Of a DNA stretch of 31,885 bases, positions 7,559 to 16,158 are shown one piece after another. The notes under the pieces are model-generated. The model had not been told where the DNA came from. It was given only the letters and a program-made list of their open reading frames with translations, and did not search any database. Position numbers and translations under genes: made by a program. The first letter of the stretch is position 1; every line of letters begins with the position of its first letter. Where the stretch lies: positions 1 through 31,885 of the forward strand of contig CAZYQI010000036.1 in NCBI GenBank assembly GCA_964649745.1, given 5' to 3'. The DNA is from CAZEHS01 sp964649745 (GTDB lineage: Bacteria; Bacillota; Clostridia; Peptostreptococcales; Acidaminobacteraceae).

Positions 7559-8494
7559 ATGTCGTTTTCATCAAAAGCGAAGAATGATCTGGCCAGACTG
7601 ACGTCAGATAACCGGTGTTGCCATGTGTCGGAGCTTTCAGGAATTCTTCGGGTAAGTGGAAGCCTTCAACCGGGAGCCGGAGGCATGGGTGCGTTACTGG
7701 TAACAGAAAATGCCGCAGTAGCACGTTTGATCTTCACGCTTTTAAAAAAAACCTTCGGGGCCCATGCAGAGGTCCTTGCATCCGTTAACAAGACTCTGAA
7801 CAAAGGGCATACCTATACGGTTAAGCTGGCGCAGGCGGAGGAAACGTTAAAAGCTTTAGGTATCATTGAGCAAAATGAAGAGGGTCTGGGAATACATGCG
7901 GGGGTTCCCATGGAACTGATAAAGAGGAACTGCTGCCGACGGGCCTATCTGCGGGGAGTATTTTTGGGAAGCGGTTCAGTAAGCGACCCAGAGAAGGCCT
8001 ATCATCTGGAGTTTGTCACCCATGATCCTGAGTATGCAGAATCCCTTAAAGACCTAATAAACAGCTATGAACTGAGTGCAAAAACCGTGGCAAGGAAACA
8101 GAATACGGTGGTGTATCTAAAAGAGGGCGATCAGATTGTCGACATGCTCAATATCATCGGTGCCCATACGGCGTTACTGGCATTTGAAGATGTTCGAATC
8201 ATCAAGCAGATGCGCAATGATGTGAACCGTATCGTCAATTGCGAGACGGCAAATCTTAACAAAACAGTTGATGCTGCGGTCAGACAGATTCACGCCATTG
8301 AGCTGATCAAGAATACCATTGGACTCAGCAGTCTTCCGGATGTTTTGGCCGAAATAGCGGAACTGAGAATCCAGAATACGGATCTGACCCTAACGGAATT
8401 GGGGGCGTTGCTTTCGCCCTCCGTTGGCAAGTCGGGGGTTAATCATCGATTGAGGAAGCTGGAAAGAATCGCAGAATCCATTAAAAACAAGTAG
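7559..8494 (+). CDS. whiA: WhiA family DNA-binding protein
   Basis: Protein of 311 residues, the expected length. The N-terminal part is the LAGLIDADG-like fold typical of WhiA (SFSSKAKNDLARL, then CCHVSELSGILRVSGSL, later CCRRAYLRGVFLGSGSVSDPEKAYHLEF). The C-terminal part is the HTH domain (LTLTELGALLSPSVGKSGVNHRLRKLE). WhiA controls sporulation in Streptomyces. In Bacillus it affects cell division and chromosome segregation without acting as a classic transcription factor. The start at 7559 is chosen because GAGGGTGAGGG precedes it and the family starts at this point. It follows the Nudix stop by 10 bases. Confidence 0.96.
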   Translation: MSFSSKAKNDLARLTSDNRCCHVSELSGILRVSGSLQPGAGGMGALLVTENAAVARLIFTLLKKTFGAHAEVLASVNKTLNKGHTYTVKLAQAEETLKALGIIEQNEEGLGIHAGVPMELIKRNCCRRAYLRGVFLGSGSVSDPEKAYHLEFVTHDPEYAESLKDLINSYELSAKTVARKQNTVVYLKEGDQIVDMLNIIGAHTALLAFEDVRIIKQMRNDVNRIVNCETANLNKTVDAAVRQIHAIELIKNTIGLSSLPDVLAEIAELRIQNTDLTLTELGALLSPSVGKSGVNHRLRKLERIAESIKNK

Positions 8495-8505
8495 GAGGAT
8501 ACCCA

Positions 8506-8769
8506 ATGATTACCAGAGAGATACAGATATCCAATGATGCGGGACTTACAGCCCGGGCGGCGGCAACCTTCGTTCAGCATACAAACAGATTCTCATCGGA
8601 TATTTATCTCCATTTACCGGGGGGCACAGTGGATGCCAAAAGCATCATGGGGATTATATCCATGGGAATTCGAAAGGGAACGGTGATTACCATCACCTGT
8701 GAAGGGATTGATGAGAACAAAGCAATTGATGACCTGGTAGAGCTATTTGCTCAGGGGCTGTCACGATAA
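8506..8769 (+). CDS. crh: Crh-like HPr paralogue lacking His15
   Basis: Protein of 87 residues with the HPr fold. The regulatory serine is at its exact place (DAKSIMG, Ser46), but the active-site loop reads GLTARAAA instead of GLHARPAA. Thr15 thus replaces the phosphotransfer histidine, and Ala18 replaces the proline. It cannot carry phosphate from enzyme I to sugar permeases, but it could be phosphorylated by HPr kinase at Ser46 and act with CcpA. B. subtilis Crh has the same logic with Gln15 and sits in the same place, after whiA. GTAGGAGGATACCC provides the ribosome binding site, 11 bases after the whiA stop. No hprK is in the window. Confidence 0.9.
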   Translation: MITREIQISNDAGLTARAAATFVQHTNRFSSDIYLHLPGGTVDAKSIMGIISMGIRKGTVITITCEGIDENKAIDDLVELFAQGLSR

Positions 8770-8812
8770 TACGGCAGGCAGTTGACTAAAAACGGATATT
8801 CCGGAGGCGAAC

Positions 8813-9967
8813 ATGGGTGTTATCCTGAAAAGGATTCCTGCAGATAAATTAGAATCCGGAATGGTGCTTGGAGAAACCCTCTATGATCATGGAGGAAACA
8901 TCCTTTTATCCAAAGGGATTGAACTTCGTCATGCATATATTGAAAAGATAATTCATCTCGGTATGGAAACCATACTCATCAGTGATGTTTCGAAGTATAT
9001 TTTTGAAGAATCAGGATTTTCTGTGGTGGATCCTGTGCTGAACATGGTTAACCGCGATATCATCATTGCGGAAACGCGATCAGATGCGGTAAACCTGACA
9101 AGGGGATTTATGGCGGATCTGGGCGGGAGTGCTGCTGCTCCCAATGTTGACAAGATGCTGTTGGTTGTTAATCAGATCATTGATGAGATTCTAAAAAATG
9201 ACGAAATTGCATTTAATCTCGGAGACCTGAAATCAGTGGATGATTACACCTTTGAGCATTCGGTGAACGTATGTGTATTGGCGCTTCTTTCCGGCATATC
9301 TCTGGGTTTCAAGAAAGTAGCGCTGGTGGAACTGGGTATTGGCGCGATTCTTCATGACATTGGGAAGATATTGATTCCGCAGGATGTTCTAAACAAACCG
9401 GGACTTCTGGATGACGAGGAGTTCGATACGGTTAAGCGCCATGCCCGACTGGGCTTTGATGTTCTGAACCGTATGAAAGGGGTTAGTCAGGCCTCTGCGG
9501 CGGTAGCCCTTTATCACCACGAAAGGCATGACGGCAACGGGTACCCCAACGGAATGGCCGGCTGTGAAATTCCCCTATATAGCCGAATTGTGGCTATTGT
9601 AGACGTTTTCGATGCCTTGACCAGTGATCGGGTATACAGTAAGAAAATAAGCCCGTACAAGGCGATGGAATATGTAATTTCCATGGTGGATGCTCACTTC
9701 GACACAGAGGTCGTGAAACGGTTTACACGGCAAATCGGTTTTTTCTACAAGGGGCTTTATCTCGAATTGAACACAGGGGAGCTGGCGGTTGTGGTCACTG
9801 CTCAGCATGCCCGACCGGTGGTTAGGGTATTAAAAGATGCCCGTGGAATGGACGTGACGAACCACTACGAGATTGATTTGCTTAAAAATCCTACCGTTCA
9901 TATCAAAAATATCATCTGTCCGGAAGAGTTTCTGGAAATTTGCAGGGTTGGTGGATGCACAGGCTGA
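8813..9967 (+). CDS. HD-GYP domain protein, probable cyclic-di-GMP phosphodiesterase
   Basis: Protein of 384 residues. Residues 1 to about 130 form an N-terminal region like the DUF3391-type segment seen before many HD-GYP domains (LESGMVLGETLYDHGGNILL). The HD-GYP domain follows: FEHSVNVCVLAL, the LHDIGK motif with His181-Asp182, KRHARLGFDVL, HHERHDGNGYP with Gly243-Tyr244-Pro245, and VDVFDALTSDRVY. All metal-ligand motifs are intact, so hydrolysis of c-di-GMP to GMP is likely. About 90 residues follow the domain, with an LELNTGELAVVV stretch common in this group. No membrane helix is seen, so it is cytoplasmic. GGAGG precedes the start, 43 bases after crh. It is the last gene before the operon terminator. 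Confidence 0.92.
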   Translation: MGVILKRIPADKLESGMVLGETLYDHGGNILLSKGIELRHAYIEKIIHLGMETILISDVSKYIFEESGFSVVDPVLNMVNRDIIIAETRSDAVNLTRGFMADLGGSAAAPNVDKMLLVVNQIIDEILKNDEIAFNLGDLKSVDDYTFEHSVNVCVLALLSGISLGFKKVALVELGIGAILHDIGKILIPQDVLNKPGLLDDEEFDTVKRHARLGFDVLNRMKGVSQASAAVALYHHERHDGNGYPNGMAGCEIPLYSRIVAIVDVFDALTSDRVYSKKISPYKAMEYVISMVDAHFDTEVVKRFTRQIGFFYKGLYLELNTGELAVVVTAQHARPVVRVLKDARGMDVTNHYEIDLLKNPTVHIKNIICPEEFLEICRVGGCTG

Positions 9968-10001
9968 TCGACTGCTTACTCACTGACCGACGCGACGTTT
10001 C

Positions 10002-10034
10002 GAGGCTGAATGATCAGCCTCTTCTTTGTTTTTG
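10002..10034 (+). terminator. Intrinsic terminator of the murB-HD-GYP operon
   Basis: A perfect 8-bp stem GAGGCTGA (10002-10009) / TCAGCCTC (10014-10021) with loop ATGA is followed by a T-rich tail. The 188 bases from here to the next gene hold no clear promoter or gene. Confidence 0.85.
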
Positions 10035-10222
10035 ACTTCGATGCTGAATGGATAGGACCTTCCCCTGTGACCACCCGTGCTATCCGCATAAAAAAATTAG
10101 AGGATACGGGTAGTTTTAGCAAGTGGTTTAGTTTACAGAAAATGATGAATGAGTGCCTATGCAGCAGGAATTTCAATTTTTTTAGGGAACTATTACAGGA
10201 AGAATTTTATTGGGAGGAACAG

Positions 10223-11446
10223 ATGAAACGATCTGCGCGGATACTGATTTGGATCACCGTAGGCCTGCTTCTATTATCCGGTTGTGATATTCTTGATAAT
10301 AGGCCGGGGGTCACCAGAGACTGGCGACTTGTTGAAAAAAGTGCAGCCGGGACCACTGTAAATCTCTACGCCTGGGATGGTGATATTAAGGCCAATGAAT
10401 GGTTCGACAATACGTTGAAACCCTATTTGTTTGAGAACTACAAGGTGACCTTGAAACGGGTTCCGATGAATTATGACGAAATATTCGATCTGATGGAAGC
10501 CGATGTTGAAGCCAAACGTTCCAGCGGGGATATCGACTTACTTTGGATTGGGGGCAGAAATTTCGAGTATGCCCGCAATCAGAAATATCTTTTCGGACCA
10601 TTTTCAGAGAGGCTGCCCAATGTGAATCTCTATCTGGATCCCAAGGATCCGGAGGTTCTGAAGGATCGCGGAGTCCCCATTGAAGGCTATGCGGTTCCAC
10701 TGGGCCACCGTCAGTTCACCCTGTTCTTCAACGAGGATATCATTTACGATGCCCCGACGGATCTGGAGGGGGTACTGGCGGCTGCGAAGGCGAATCCCGG
10801 GAAATTCACCTATCCTGTTGCAGAAGATCCCGCCGGAATGGCATTCATAGAGAGTGTATTGTATGATAAGGTTGGTGCGAAGGTTCTTTCCGACCTTCCG
10901 GCCGACAAAGCTTCTGTAGCAGCTGCGATACAGCCGGGGCTGGACTATCTCAAAACCCTGAAACCCTATCTGTGGATGGCGGGGGAACGGTATCCCGCCA
11001 GCGAAGCGGAGCTGGACAGGCTCTTTGCCGAGGGAACGGTAATCATGGCCATGAGTATGGATCATAATCACGCCACAAAGCTGTTGGCGGATGACACGTA
11101 CAATGAGGGTGCAAAGCCCTTTACACTTAAAAACGGGACTGTCGGAAGTACACATTATCTCAGTATTCCCTGGAATGCTGCCAATAAATCTGGGGCCATG
11201 GTGGTGATTAACGCAGCCTTGGATGTGAGTATGCAGGCGTCCAAATTCAAGCCTGGGGAGTGGGGAGATATTCCGGTATTGAATATGACATCGCTGGTGG
11301 AAGAAGACTTGCGGATTCTAAAAAAAAGCGTTAATAAAAAGACCTCTCCTAAGCTGGAGGAGCTGTTAAACCACCGTCAGCCTCAGCTGCCTTCGGATGT
11401 GGAGGCTGTTATTAAACAGCTGTGGAACGAACAGTTGACCCCGTGA
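10223..11446 (+). CDS. Orphan YnjB-like substrate-binding lipoprotein
   Basis: Protein of 407 residues. A signal peptide with a lipobox LSGC puts the lipidated cysteine at residue 21, so the protein should be anchored outside the membrane. The mature part matches the pattern of the YnjB group of ABC solute-binding proteins: VNLYAWDGDIKANEWF, IDLLWIGGRNFEYAR, LFGPFSERLPN, then YPVAEDPAGMAFIE. The ligand of this group is unknown to me. In E. coli, ynjB is followed by permease and ATPase genes. None is next to this one, so it must borrow a transporter or act as a sensor. The start at 10223 follows TGGGAGGAACAG. An open frame reaching back to 10010 has no ribosome site and overlaps the terminator. 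Confidence 0.85.
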   Translation: MKRSARILIWITVGLLLLSGCDILDNRPGVTRDWRLVEKSAAGTTVNLYAWDGDIKANEWFDNTLKPYLFENYKVTLKRVPMNYDEIFDLMEADVEAKRSSGDIDLLWIGGRNFEYARNQKYLFGPFSERLPNVNLYLDPKDPEVLKDRGVPIEGYAVPLGHRQFTLFFNEDIIYDAPTDLEGVLAAAKANPGKFTYPVAEDPAGMAFIESVLYDKVGAKVLSDLPADKASVAAAIQPGLDYLKTLKPYLWMAGERYPASEAELDRLFAEGTVIMAMSMDHNHATKLLADDTYNEGAKPFTLKNGTVGSTHYLSIPWNAANKSGAMVVINAALDVSMQASKFKPGEWGDIPVLNMTSLVEEDLRILKKSVNKKTSPKLEELLNHRQPQLPSDVEAVIKQLWNEQLTP

Positions 11447-11453
11447 TTCCATG

Positions 11454-11476
11454 CCCCGGTTTATGCCGGGGTTTGT
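11454..11476 (+). terminator. Possible terminator between the lipoprotein gene and dnaE
   Basis: A GC-rich 6-bp stem CCCCGG (11454-11459) / CCGGGG (11466-11471) is followed by TTTGTCAT. The tail is short, so termination may be partial. Confidence 0.5.
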
Positions 11477-11499
11477 CATGACCTGTTTCAGGAGGTATT

Positions 11500-14400
11500 A
11501 TGAAGTCTTTCGTGCATTTGCATCTACATACGGAATACAGTCTGTTGGACGGATTCACCCGAATCGGCTCCCTCTTTCAACGCTGCAAGGAACTGGGGAT
11601 GCCGGCAGCGGCCATCACCGATCACGGGGTGATGTTCGGCGCAGTGGAATTCTACAAGGAAGCGAAGAAGCACGGGATTAAGCCAATCATTGGCTGCGAG
11701 GTATATGTGGCTCCCCGAAGCCGGTTCGACAGGGCAGGCAACATCGACAAAAGCGCGTATCACCTGGTGCTCCTGGCTATGAATCAGGAAGGCTACCAAA
11801 ATCTTATCCGACTGGTGTCCCTGGGCTTTCTGGAGGGGTTCTATTACAAGCCGAGAATCGATGACGAGGTTCTGAAAGCTCACAGCTCCGGCCTTATAGC
11901 CCTGAGTGCGTGCCTGGGGGGAGAGATTCAGGTCCTTCTCTCAGAGAATCGATATGATGAAGCCAGAAGCAAGGCCCTTTATTATGACGGTCTGTTTGGC
12001 CGAGATCATTTTTACCTGGAGCTTCAGGACCACAGCATTGAAGAGCAGAAAACAGTGAATCTTCAATTGGTGAAGCTCAGCCGTGAAACCGGCATTCCCC
12101 TGGTTGCCACCAACGATGTCCATTATCTTCACAGGGAGGATAATGAAAGCCACGATATCCTTCTTTGCATCCAGACCGGAAAGACCTTGGGGGATACGGA
12201 GCGACTTTCTTTTCCCACCCAAGAATTCTATTTGAAATCCGGAGACGAAATGGCAGAGTTGTTCGCCTATGCCCCGGAAGCACTGGAAAACACCCTTAAG
12301 ATTGCCGATTTATGCAATCTGGAATTCGAATTTGGAAAACTCCATCTGCCGGAATATCCCCACGGGCCCGAGGTCCGGTCGGAGGAGCTTTTACGTGGAC
12401 TTTGCACTGCCGGGTTGAAGGAAAGATACCGGAATGTTGATCAAGAGCTGCTGAACCGCCTTGAATTTGAGCTGGATACCATCTTCCGGATGGGCTACGA
12501 GGATTATTTCCTCATTGTCTGGGATTTCATTAAATTTGCCAAGGATCGGGGGATCATGGTGGGACCCGGCCGGGGAAGCTGCGGCGGTAGTCTGGTGGCC
12601 TATGTTCTTCGCATTACAGATGTGGACCCCATCCGGTATGGACTGATTTTTGAACGGTTTCTGAATCCTGAACGGGTTACCATGCCCGATATCGATATCG
12701 ATTTTCAGGACGATCGGCGTCAGGAAGTCATCGACTATGTCATCCAAAAATACGGCAAGGAAAAGGTGGCCCAGATCATCACCTTCGGAACCCTGGGAGC
12801 ACGGGCTGCAGTCCGGGACGTGGGCCGGGTGGTGAACATGACCTACGCCGAGGTGGATCGGATCGCCAAGCTGATTCCCTTCAGCCTGGGTATGACCATT
12901 GACAAGGCCCTGGAAGTGAGCCGCGATCTCAAGGCCTTGGTGGAAAACGATCCCCAGGCAGCCAAGGTGATACGGATCGCAAAGAGCCTGGAGGGGGTGC
13001 CCCGGCATGCCTCCACCCACGCGGCCGGTGTTGTGATTTCACGCAGGGCGGTGGATCAGTATGTTCCGCTTTACGTTCAGGACGAGAATATAACCACCCA
13101 GTACAATATGACCCTGCTGGAAGAATTGGGTCTTCTGAAAATGGATTTTTTAGGCCTGCGGACCCTGACGGTCATTCAGGAAACCCTGGAGCAGGTGGAG
13201 AGAAGCCACGGACTGAAAATTGACCTGGAAAATATCCCTTTGGATGACCCGAAACCCTTCGAACTGATCAGCAGCGGGGATACCCTGGGCCTGTTCCAAC
13301 TGGAAAGCGCCGGTATGCGCCGGTTTATGAAAGAACTGAAGCCCAACACCCTGGAAGACATCATTGCGGGAATATCCCTCTACCGACCGGGTCCTATGGA
13401 TTCAATCCCCATGTACATTTACAATAAGAACCATAAAGATGAAGTGAAATACCTCCATCCGTCCCTGGAGCCCATACTGAAGGTGACCTATGGCTGCCTG
13501 GTATACCAGGAGCAGGTCATGCAGGTGGTACGTGAACTGGGAGGTTACAGCTACGGACGCAGTGACCTGGTCCGCCGGGCCATGAGCAAGAAGAAGATGG
13601 ATGTCATGGAGAAGGAGCGGCAGGCCTTTATAAACGGAGTTTTGAATCCGGATGGCTCTGTGGAGCTGGAGGGGTGCGTGCGGCGCGGTGTTCCGGGGGC
13701 TGTTGCCGATGTGATTTTCGACGATATGATCGATTTTGCCAACTATGCCTTCAACAAATCCCATGCGGCGGGTTATGCCCTCATCGCTTACCAGACGGCC
13801 TGGCTAAAGGCCCATTATCCGGTGGCGTTTATGGCTGCCCTCATGACCAGCGTCATGGGTAACCATCCCAAGATTGCCCAGTACATTCAGGATTGCCGCC
13901 AGATGGGCATTACGGTACTTCAACCGGATATCAACGGCAGTCTTTCAAAATTTTCTGTGGAAAATGACAGGATAAGATACGGACTTATGGGTATAAAGAA
14001 TGTCGGTGAGGGGATTGTGCGGGCCATTATTCATGCACGGAGGGATGGCAAGCTTCAAAACCTGATCCAGTTCTGTGACAGGGTGGATACCCGGGAACTC
14101 AATAAGCGTGCTGTGGAAAGCCTGATCAAAGCAGGGGCCATGGATAGCCTTGGGGCTTATCGCTCTCAGCTGCTGGCTGTATATGAAAAGCTTATCGACG
14201 GGGTCCAGCACGAAAAGCGGCGGAATGTTGACGGTCAGGTGTCTCTATTTGCTGATGTGGCAGAGTTTTCAGGCGCAACAGAGGAAAAGACGTACCCCGA
14301 TATCGACGAGTTTCCGCCGATGTATCTTTTGAACTTTGAAAAAGAGATGTTGGGGGTCTATCTAAGCGGTCACCCGTTGGGAGAATTTGAAGCCGAAATC

Positions 14401-15030
14401 CAGTCACTGCAAGAGCTCAGTATTGCCGAACTTAAAGAGGCTGTAAGAAATCAGGAAGAGAGCGGTTTGCGGGAAGGGGATGTATTTACCTCGGCCGGTA
14501 TAGTTGTACGGAAGGTGGAAAAGGTCACCCGGTCCAATACGATGATGGCATTTATAACCCTTGAAGATCTTACGGATACCATAGAGACTGTCATTTTCCC
14601 CAATATCTACGAACGCAGCGGCCATTTGTTGTATCAGGACAGCCAGATAATCCTGTCCGGTACCCTGGATATTAAGGAGGATGAGGATCCCAAGCTTATT
14701 GTTAATTCGGTACATGAGCTGACAGCGGACAACCTGGCACTGCTGTCGCGAAAGTCAGCCCGGCCAAATGGGCGGAAGACGGCCCCGAAGCAAACAAAGG
14801 CTGTAATGACCCCAAAGCTCTATATCCGTTTCAGTAAGCGTGAAGAACTTGATATGGCAAAGCTCAGAGAGCTTTTGGCAACCAGCCCCGGGAATGTGGA
14901 GGTCATATGCTATATTGAGTCTGAAAAAGCAAAGCTTAAGGCGCCAGACTCCTTACGGGTTCAGGCAACACCAGACTTCATTCGTAAACTTGAAAGTTAT
15001 TTTGGAGAGGGCTTTGTTAAATTTGCCTAA
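11500..15030 (+). CDS. dnaE: DNA polymerase III alpha subunit DnaE
   Basis: Protein of 1176 residues, close to the E. coli length. In order it has an N-terminal PHP domain (HLHLHTEYSLLDG, ITDHGVMFGAVEF) and the polymerase core with MPDIDIDF, in which Asp399 and Asp401 are catalytic. It also has the GPGRGS motif, helix-hairpin-helix regions (GLMGIKNVGEG) and a C-terminal OB fold (MMAFITLEDLTDTIETVIFP). It lacks the exonuclease insertion of PolC, so this is the DnaE type, which in Firmicutes with PolC extends primers and supports lesion tolerance. Whether PolC also exists here is unknown. CAGGAGGTATT precedes the start. It opens the dnaE-pfkA-pyk run typical of Firmicutes. Confidence 0.98.
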   Translation: MKSFVHLHLHTEYSLLDGFTRIGSLFQRCKELGMPAAAITDHGVMFGAVEFYKEAKKHGIKPIIGCEVYVAPRSRFDRAGNIDKSAYHLVLLAMNQEGYQNLIRLVSLGFLEGFYYKPRIDDEVLKAHSSGLIALSACLGGEIQVLLSENRYDEARSKALYYDGLFGRDHFYLELQDHSIEEQKTVNLQLVKLSRETGIPLVATNDVHYLHREDNESHDILLCIQTGKTLGDTERLSFPTQEFYLKSGDEMAELFAYAPEALENTLKIADLCNLEFEFGKLHLPEYPHGPEVRSEELLRGLCTAGLKERYRNVDQELLNRLEFELDTIFRMGYEDYFLIVWDFIKFAKDRGIMVGPGRGSCGGSLVAYVLRITDVDPIRYGLIFERFLNPERVTMPDIDIDFQDDRRQEVIDYVIQKYGKEKVAQIITFGTLGARAAVRDVGRVVNMTYAEVDRIAKLIPFSLGMTIDKALEVSRDLKALVENDPQAAKVIRIAKSLEGVPRHASTHAAGVVISRRAVDQYVPLYVQDENITTQYNMTLLEELGLLKMDFLGLRTLTVIQETLEQVERSHGLKIDLENIPLDDPKPFELISSGDTLGLFQLESAGMRRFMKELKPNTLEDIIAGISLYRPGPMDSIPMYIYNKNHKDEVKYLHPSLEPILKVTYGCLVYQEQVMQVVRELGGYSYGRSDLVRRAMSKKKMDVMEKERQAFINGVLNPDGSVELEGCVRRGVPGAVADVIFDDMIDFANYAFNKSHAAGYALIAYQTAWLKAHYPVAFMAALMTSVMGNHPKIAQYIQDCRQMGITVLQPDINGSLSKFSVENDRIRYGLMGIKNVGEGIVRAIIHARRDGKLQNLIQFCDRVDTRELNKRAVESLIKAGAMDSLGAYRSQLLAVYEKLIDGVQHEKRRNVDGQVSLFADVAEFSGATEEKTYPDIDEFPPMYLLNFEKEMLGVYLSGHPLGEFEAEIQSLQELSIAELKEAVRNQEESGLREGDVFTSAGIVVRKVEKVTRSNTMMAFITLEDLTDTIETVIFPNIYERSGHLLYQDSQIILSGTLDIKEDEDPKLIVNSVHELTADNLALLSRKSARPNGRKTAPKQTKAVMTPKLYIRFSKREELDMAKLRELLATSPGNVEVICYIESEKAKLKAPDSLRVQATPDFIRKLESYFGEGFVKFA

Positions 15031-15061
15031 GAATTTTGTGGAATCCTACAACGGGGTTTTC

Positions 15062-15090
15062 TTGTAAAGGGGATATAAATCCTTTAAAAT
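15062..15090 (+). promoter_or_regulatory. Promoter of pfkA
   Basis: TTGTAA (15062-15067), a 17-base spacer and TAAAAT (15085-15090) lie just before the pfkA ribosome binding site. The leader would be under 20 bases. Confidence 0.5.
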
Positions 15091-15114
15091 GTAGTGGATA
15101 ACAGGAGGTATTAC

Positions 15115-16074
15115 ATGGACAGGATTGGCGTGCTGACCAGCGGCGGCGATGCTCCAGGTATGAATGCCGCAATAAGAGCAGTTGTAAGAACCGCTATTGC
15201 ACATGGACTTAAGGTATGTGGCATACAACGGGGGTATCAGGGGCTGCTGGATGCGGACATCATCGAAATGGACGTCACCTCGGTAGGCGATATCATCCAG
15301 CGGGGCGGCACGAAGCTGCAAACGGCCCGATGCTTGGATTTCATGACAGACGAAGGGTTTGCCCGGGCAGTGGATGTGCTGCGGATGTACCACATAGACG
15401 GTCTGGTGGTCATAGGGGGCGACGGTTCCTTTAGGGGCGCTCAGAAGCTCAGCAAGGCTGGAATACCTACAGTGGGGGTTCCGGGAACCATTGACAATGA
15501 TTTGGCCTATACCGACTACACCATCGGCTTCGACACCGCCATCAACACGGTGGTCAATGCCATCGGAAACCTGCGGGATACATCGTCCTCCCATGGACGG
15601 GCCAACATCATCGAAGTGATGGGGCGCAATTGCGGCGATATTGCCCTTTATGCCGGAATCGCCGGGGGTGCGGAAACCGTCATCATTCCGGAACTTCCGG
15701 TGGATATGGACGAGATTTGCCGAAAGCTCATATGCGGCAAAAATAGAGGGAAGCGGCACAACATCATCCTGGTTGCCGAGGGTGTGGGGAAGCCGTTTGA
15801 AATTGCACAGGAAATAGAGCGAAACGTAGGAATTGAAACCCGTGTAACCATCATGGGTCACCTGCAGCGAGGCGGAATCCCCAGCGCATTTGACAGAATT
15901 CTTGCCAGCCGCTTCGGACATCATGCCGTGGAAACCCTTGTCGAAGGAAGAAGTGGCAGAGTTGTAGGGATCAGAAGGAATGCGGTGTTCGATATGGATA
16001 TCGATGAAGCCATTGCCACCCGTAAGGAAATCGATATGAAGCTGGTACAAATGACAGAGATGCTTTCCATTTAA
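15115..16074 (+). CDS. pfkA: ATP-dependent 6-phosphofructokinase
   Basis: PfkA phosphorylates fructose-6-phosphate to fructose-1,6-bisphosphate, the committed step of glycolysis. The 319 residues equal the length of the Bacillus enzyme. Motifs seen are GVLTSGGDAPGMNAAIRA, GGDGSFRGA with Asp103 and Gly104, PGTIDND with Gly124 and the catalytic Asp127, and MGHLQRGGIPSAFDR. Gly at 104 and 124 marks the ATP-using form; pyrophosphate-dependent enzymes carry Asp and Lys there. The start at 15115 is chosen because ACAGGAGGTATTAC precedes it; an in-frame ATG seven codons earlier has no site. The gene is followed after 84 bases by pyk. Confidence 0.98.
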   Translation: MDRIGVLTSGGDAPGMNAAIRAVVRTAIAHGLKVCGIQRGYQGLLDADIIEMDVTSVGDIIQRGGTKLQTARCLDFMTDEGFARAVDVLRMYHIDGLVVIGGDGSFRGAQKLSKAGIPTVGVPGTIDNDLAYTDYTIGFDTAINTVVNAIGNLRDTSSSHGRANIIEVMGRNCGDIALYAGIAGGAETVIIPELPVDMDEICRKLICGKNRGKRHNIILVAEGVGKPFEIAQEIERNVGIETRVTIMGHLQRGGIPSAFDRILASRFGHHAVETLVEGRSGRVVGIRRNAVFDMDIDEAIATRKEIDMKLVQMTEMLSI

Positions 16075-16158
16075 CGTGATATTAGACTCTTCTCACAACG
16101 CACCAAGGAGTTTTAACAATAGAAAAGGCGCTCTAACGCCTGAATGGGAGAAAACAGG

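Noticed and set aside
15046..16050. Minus-strand open frame of 334 codons opposite pfkA
   Set aside because: It is a shadow of the strongly supported pfkA gene and shows no family motifs.
16127..16142. Small AGGCG/CGCCT hairpin between pfkA and pyk as a terminator
   Set aside because: The stem is only 5 bp and has no T-run, so pfkA and pyk are more likely co-transcribed.
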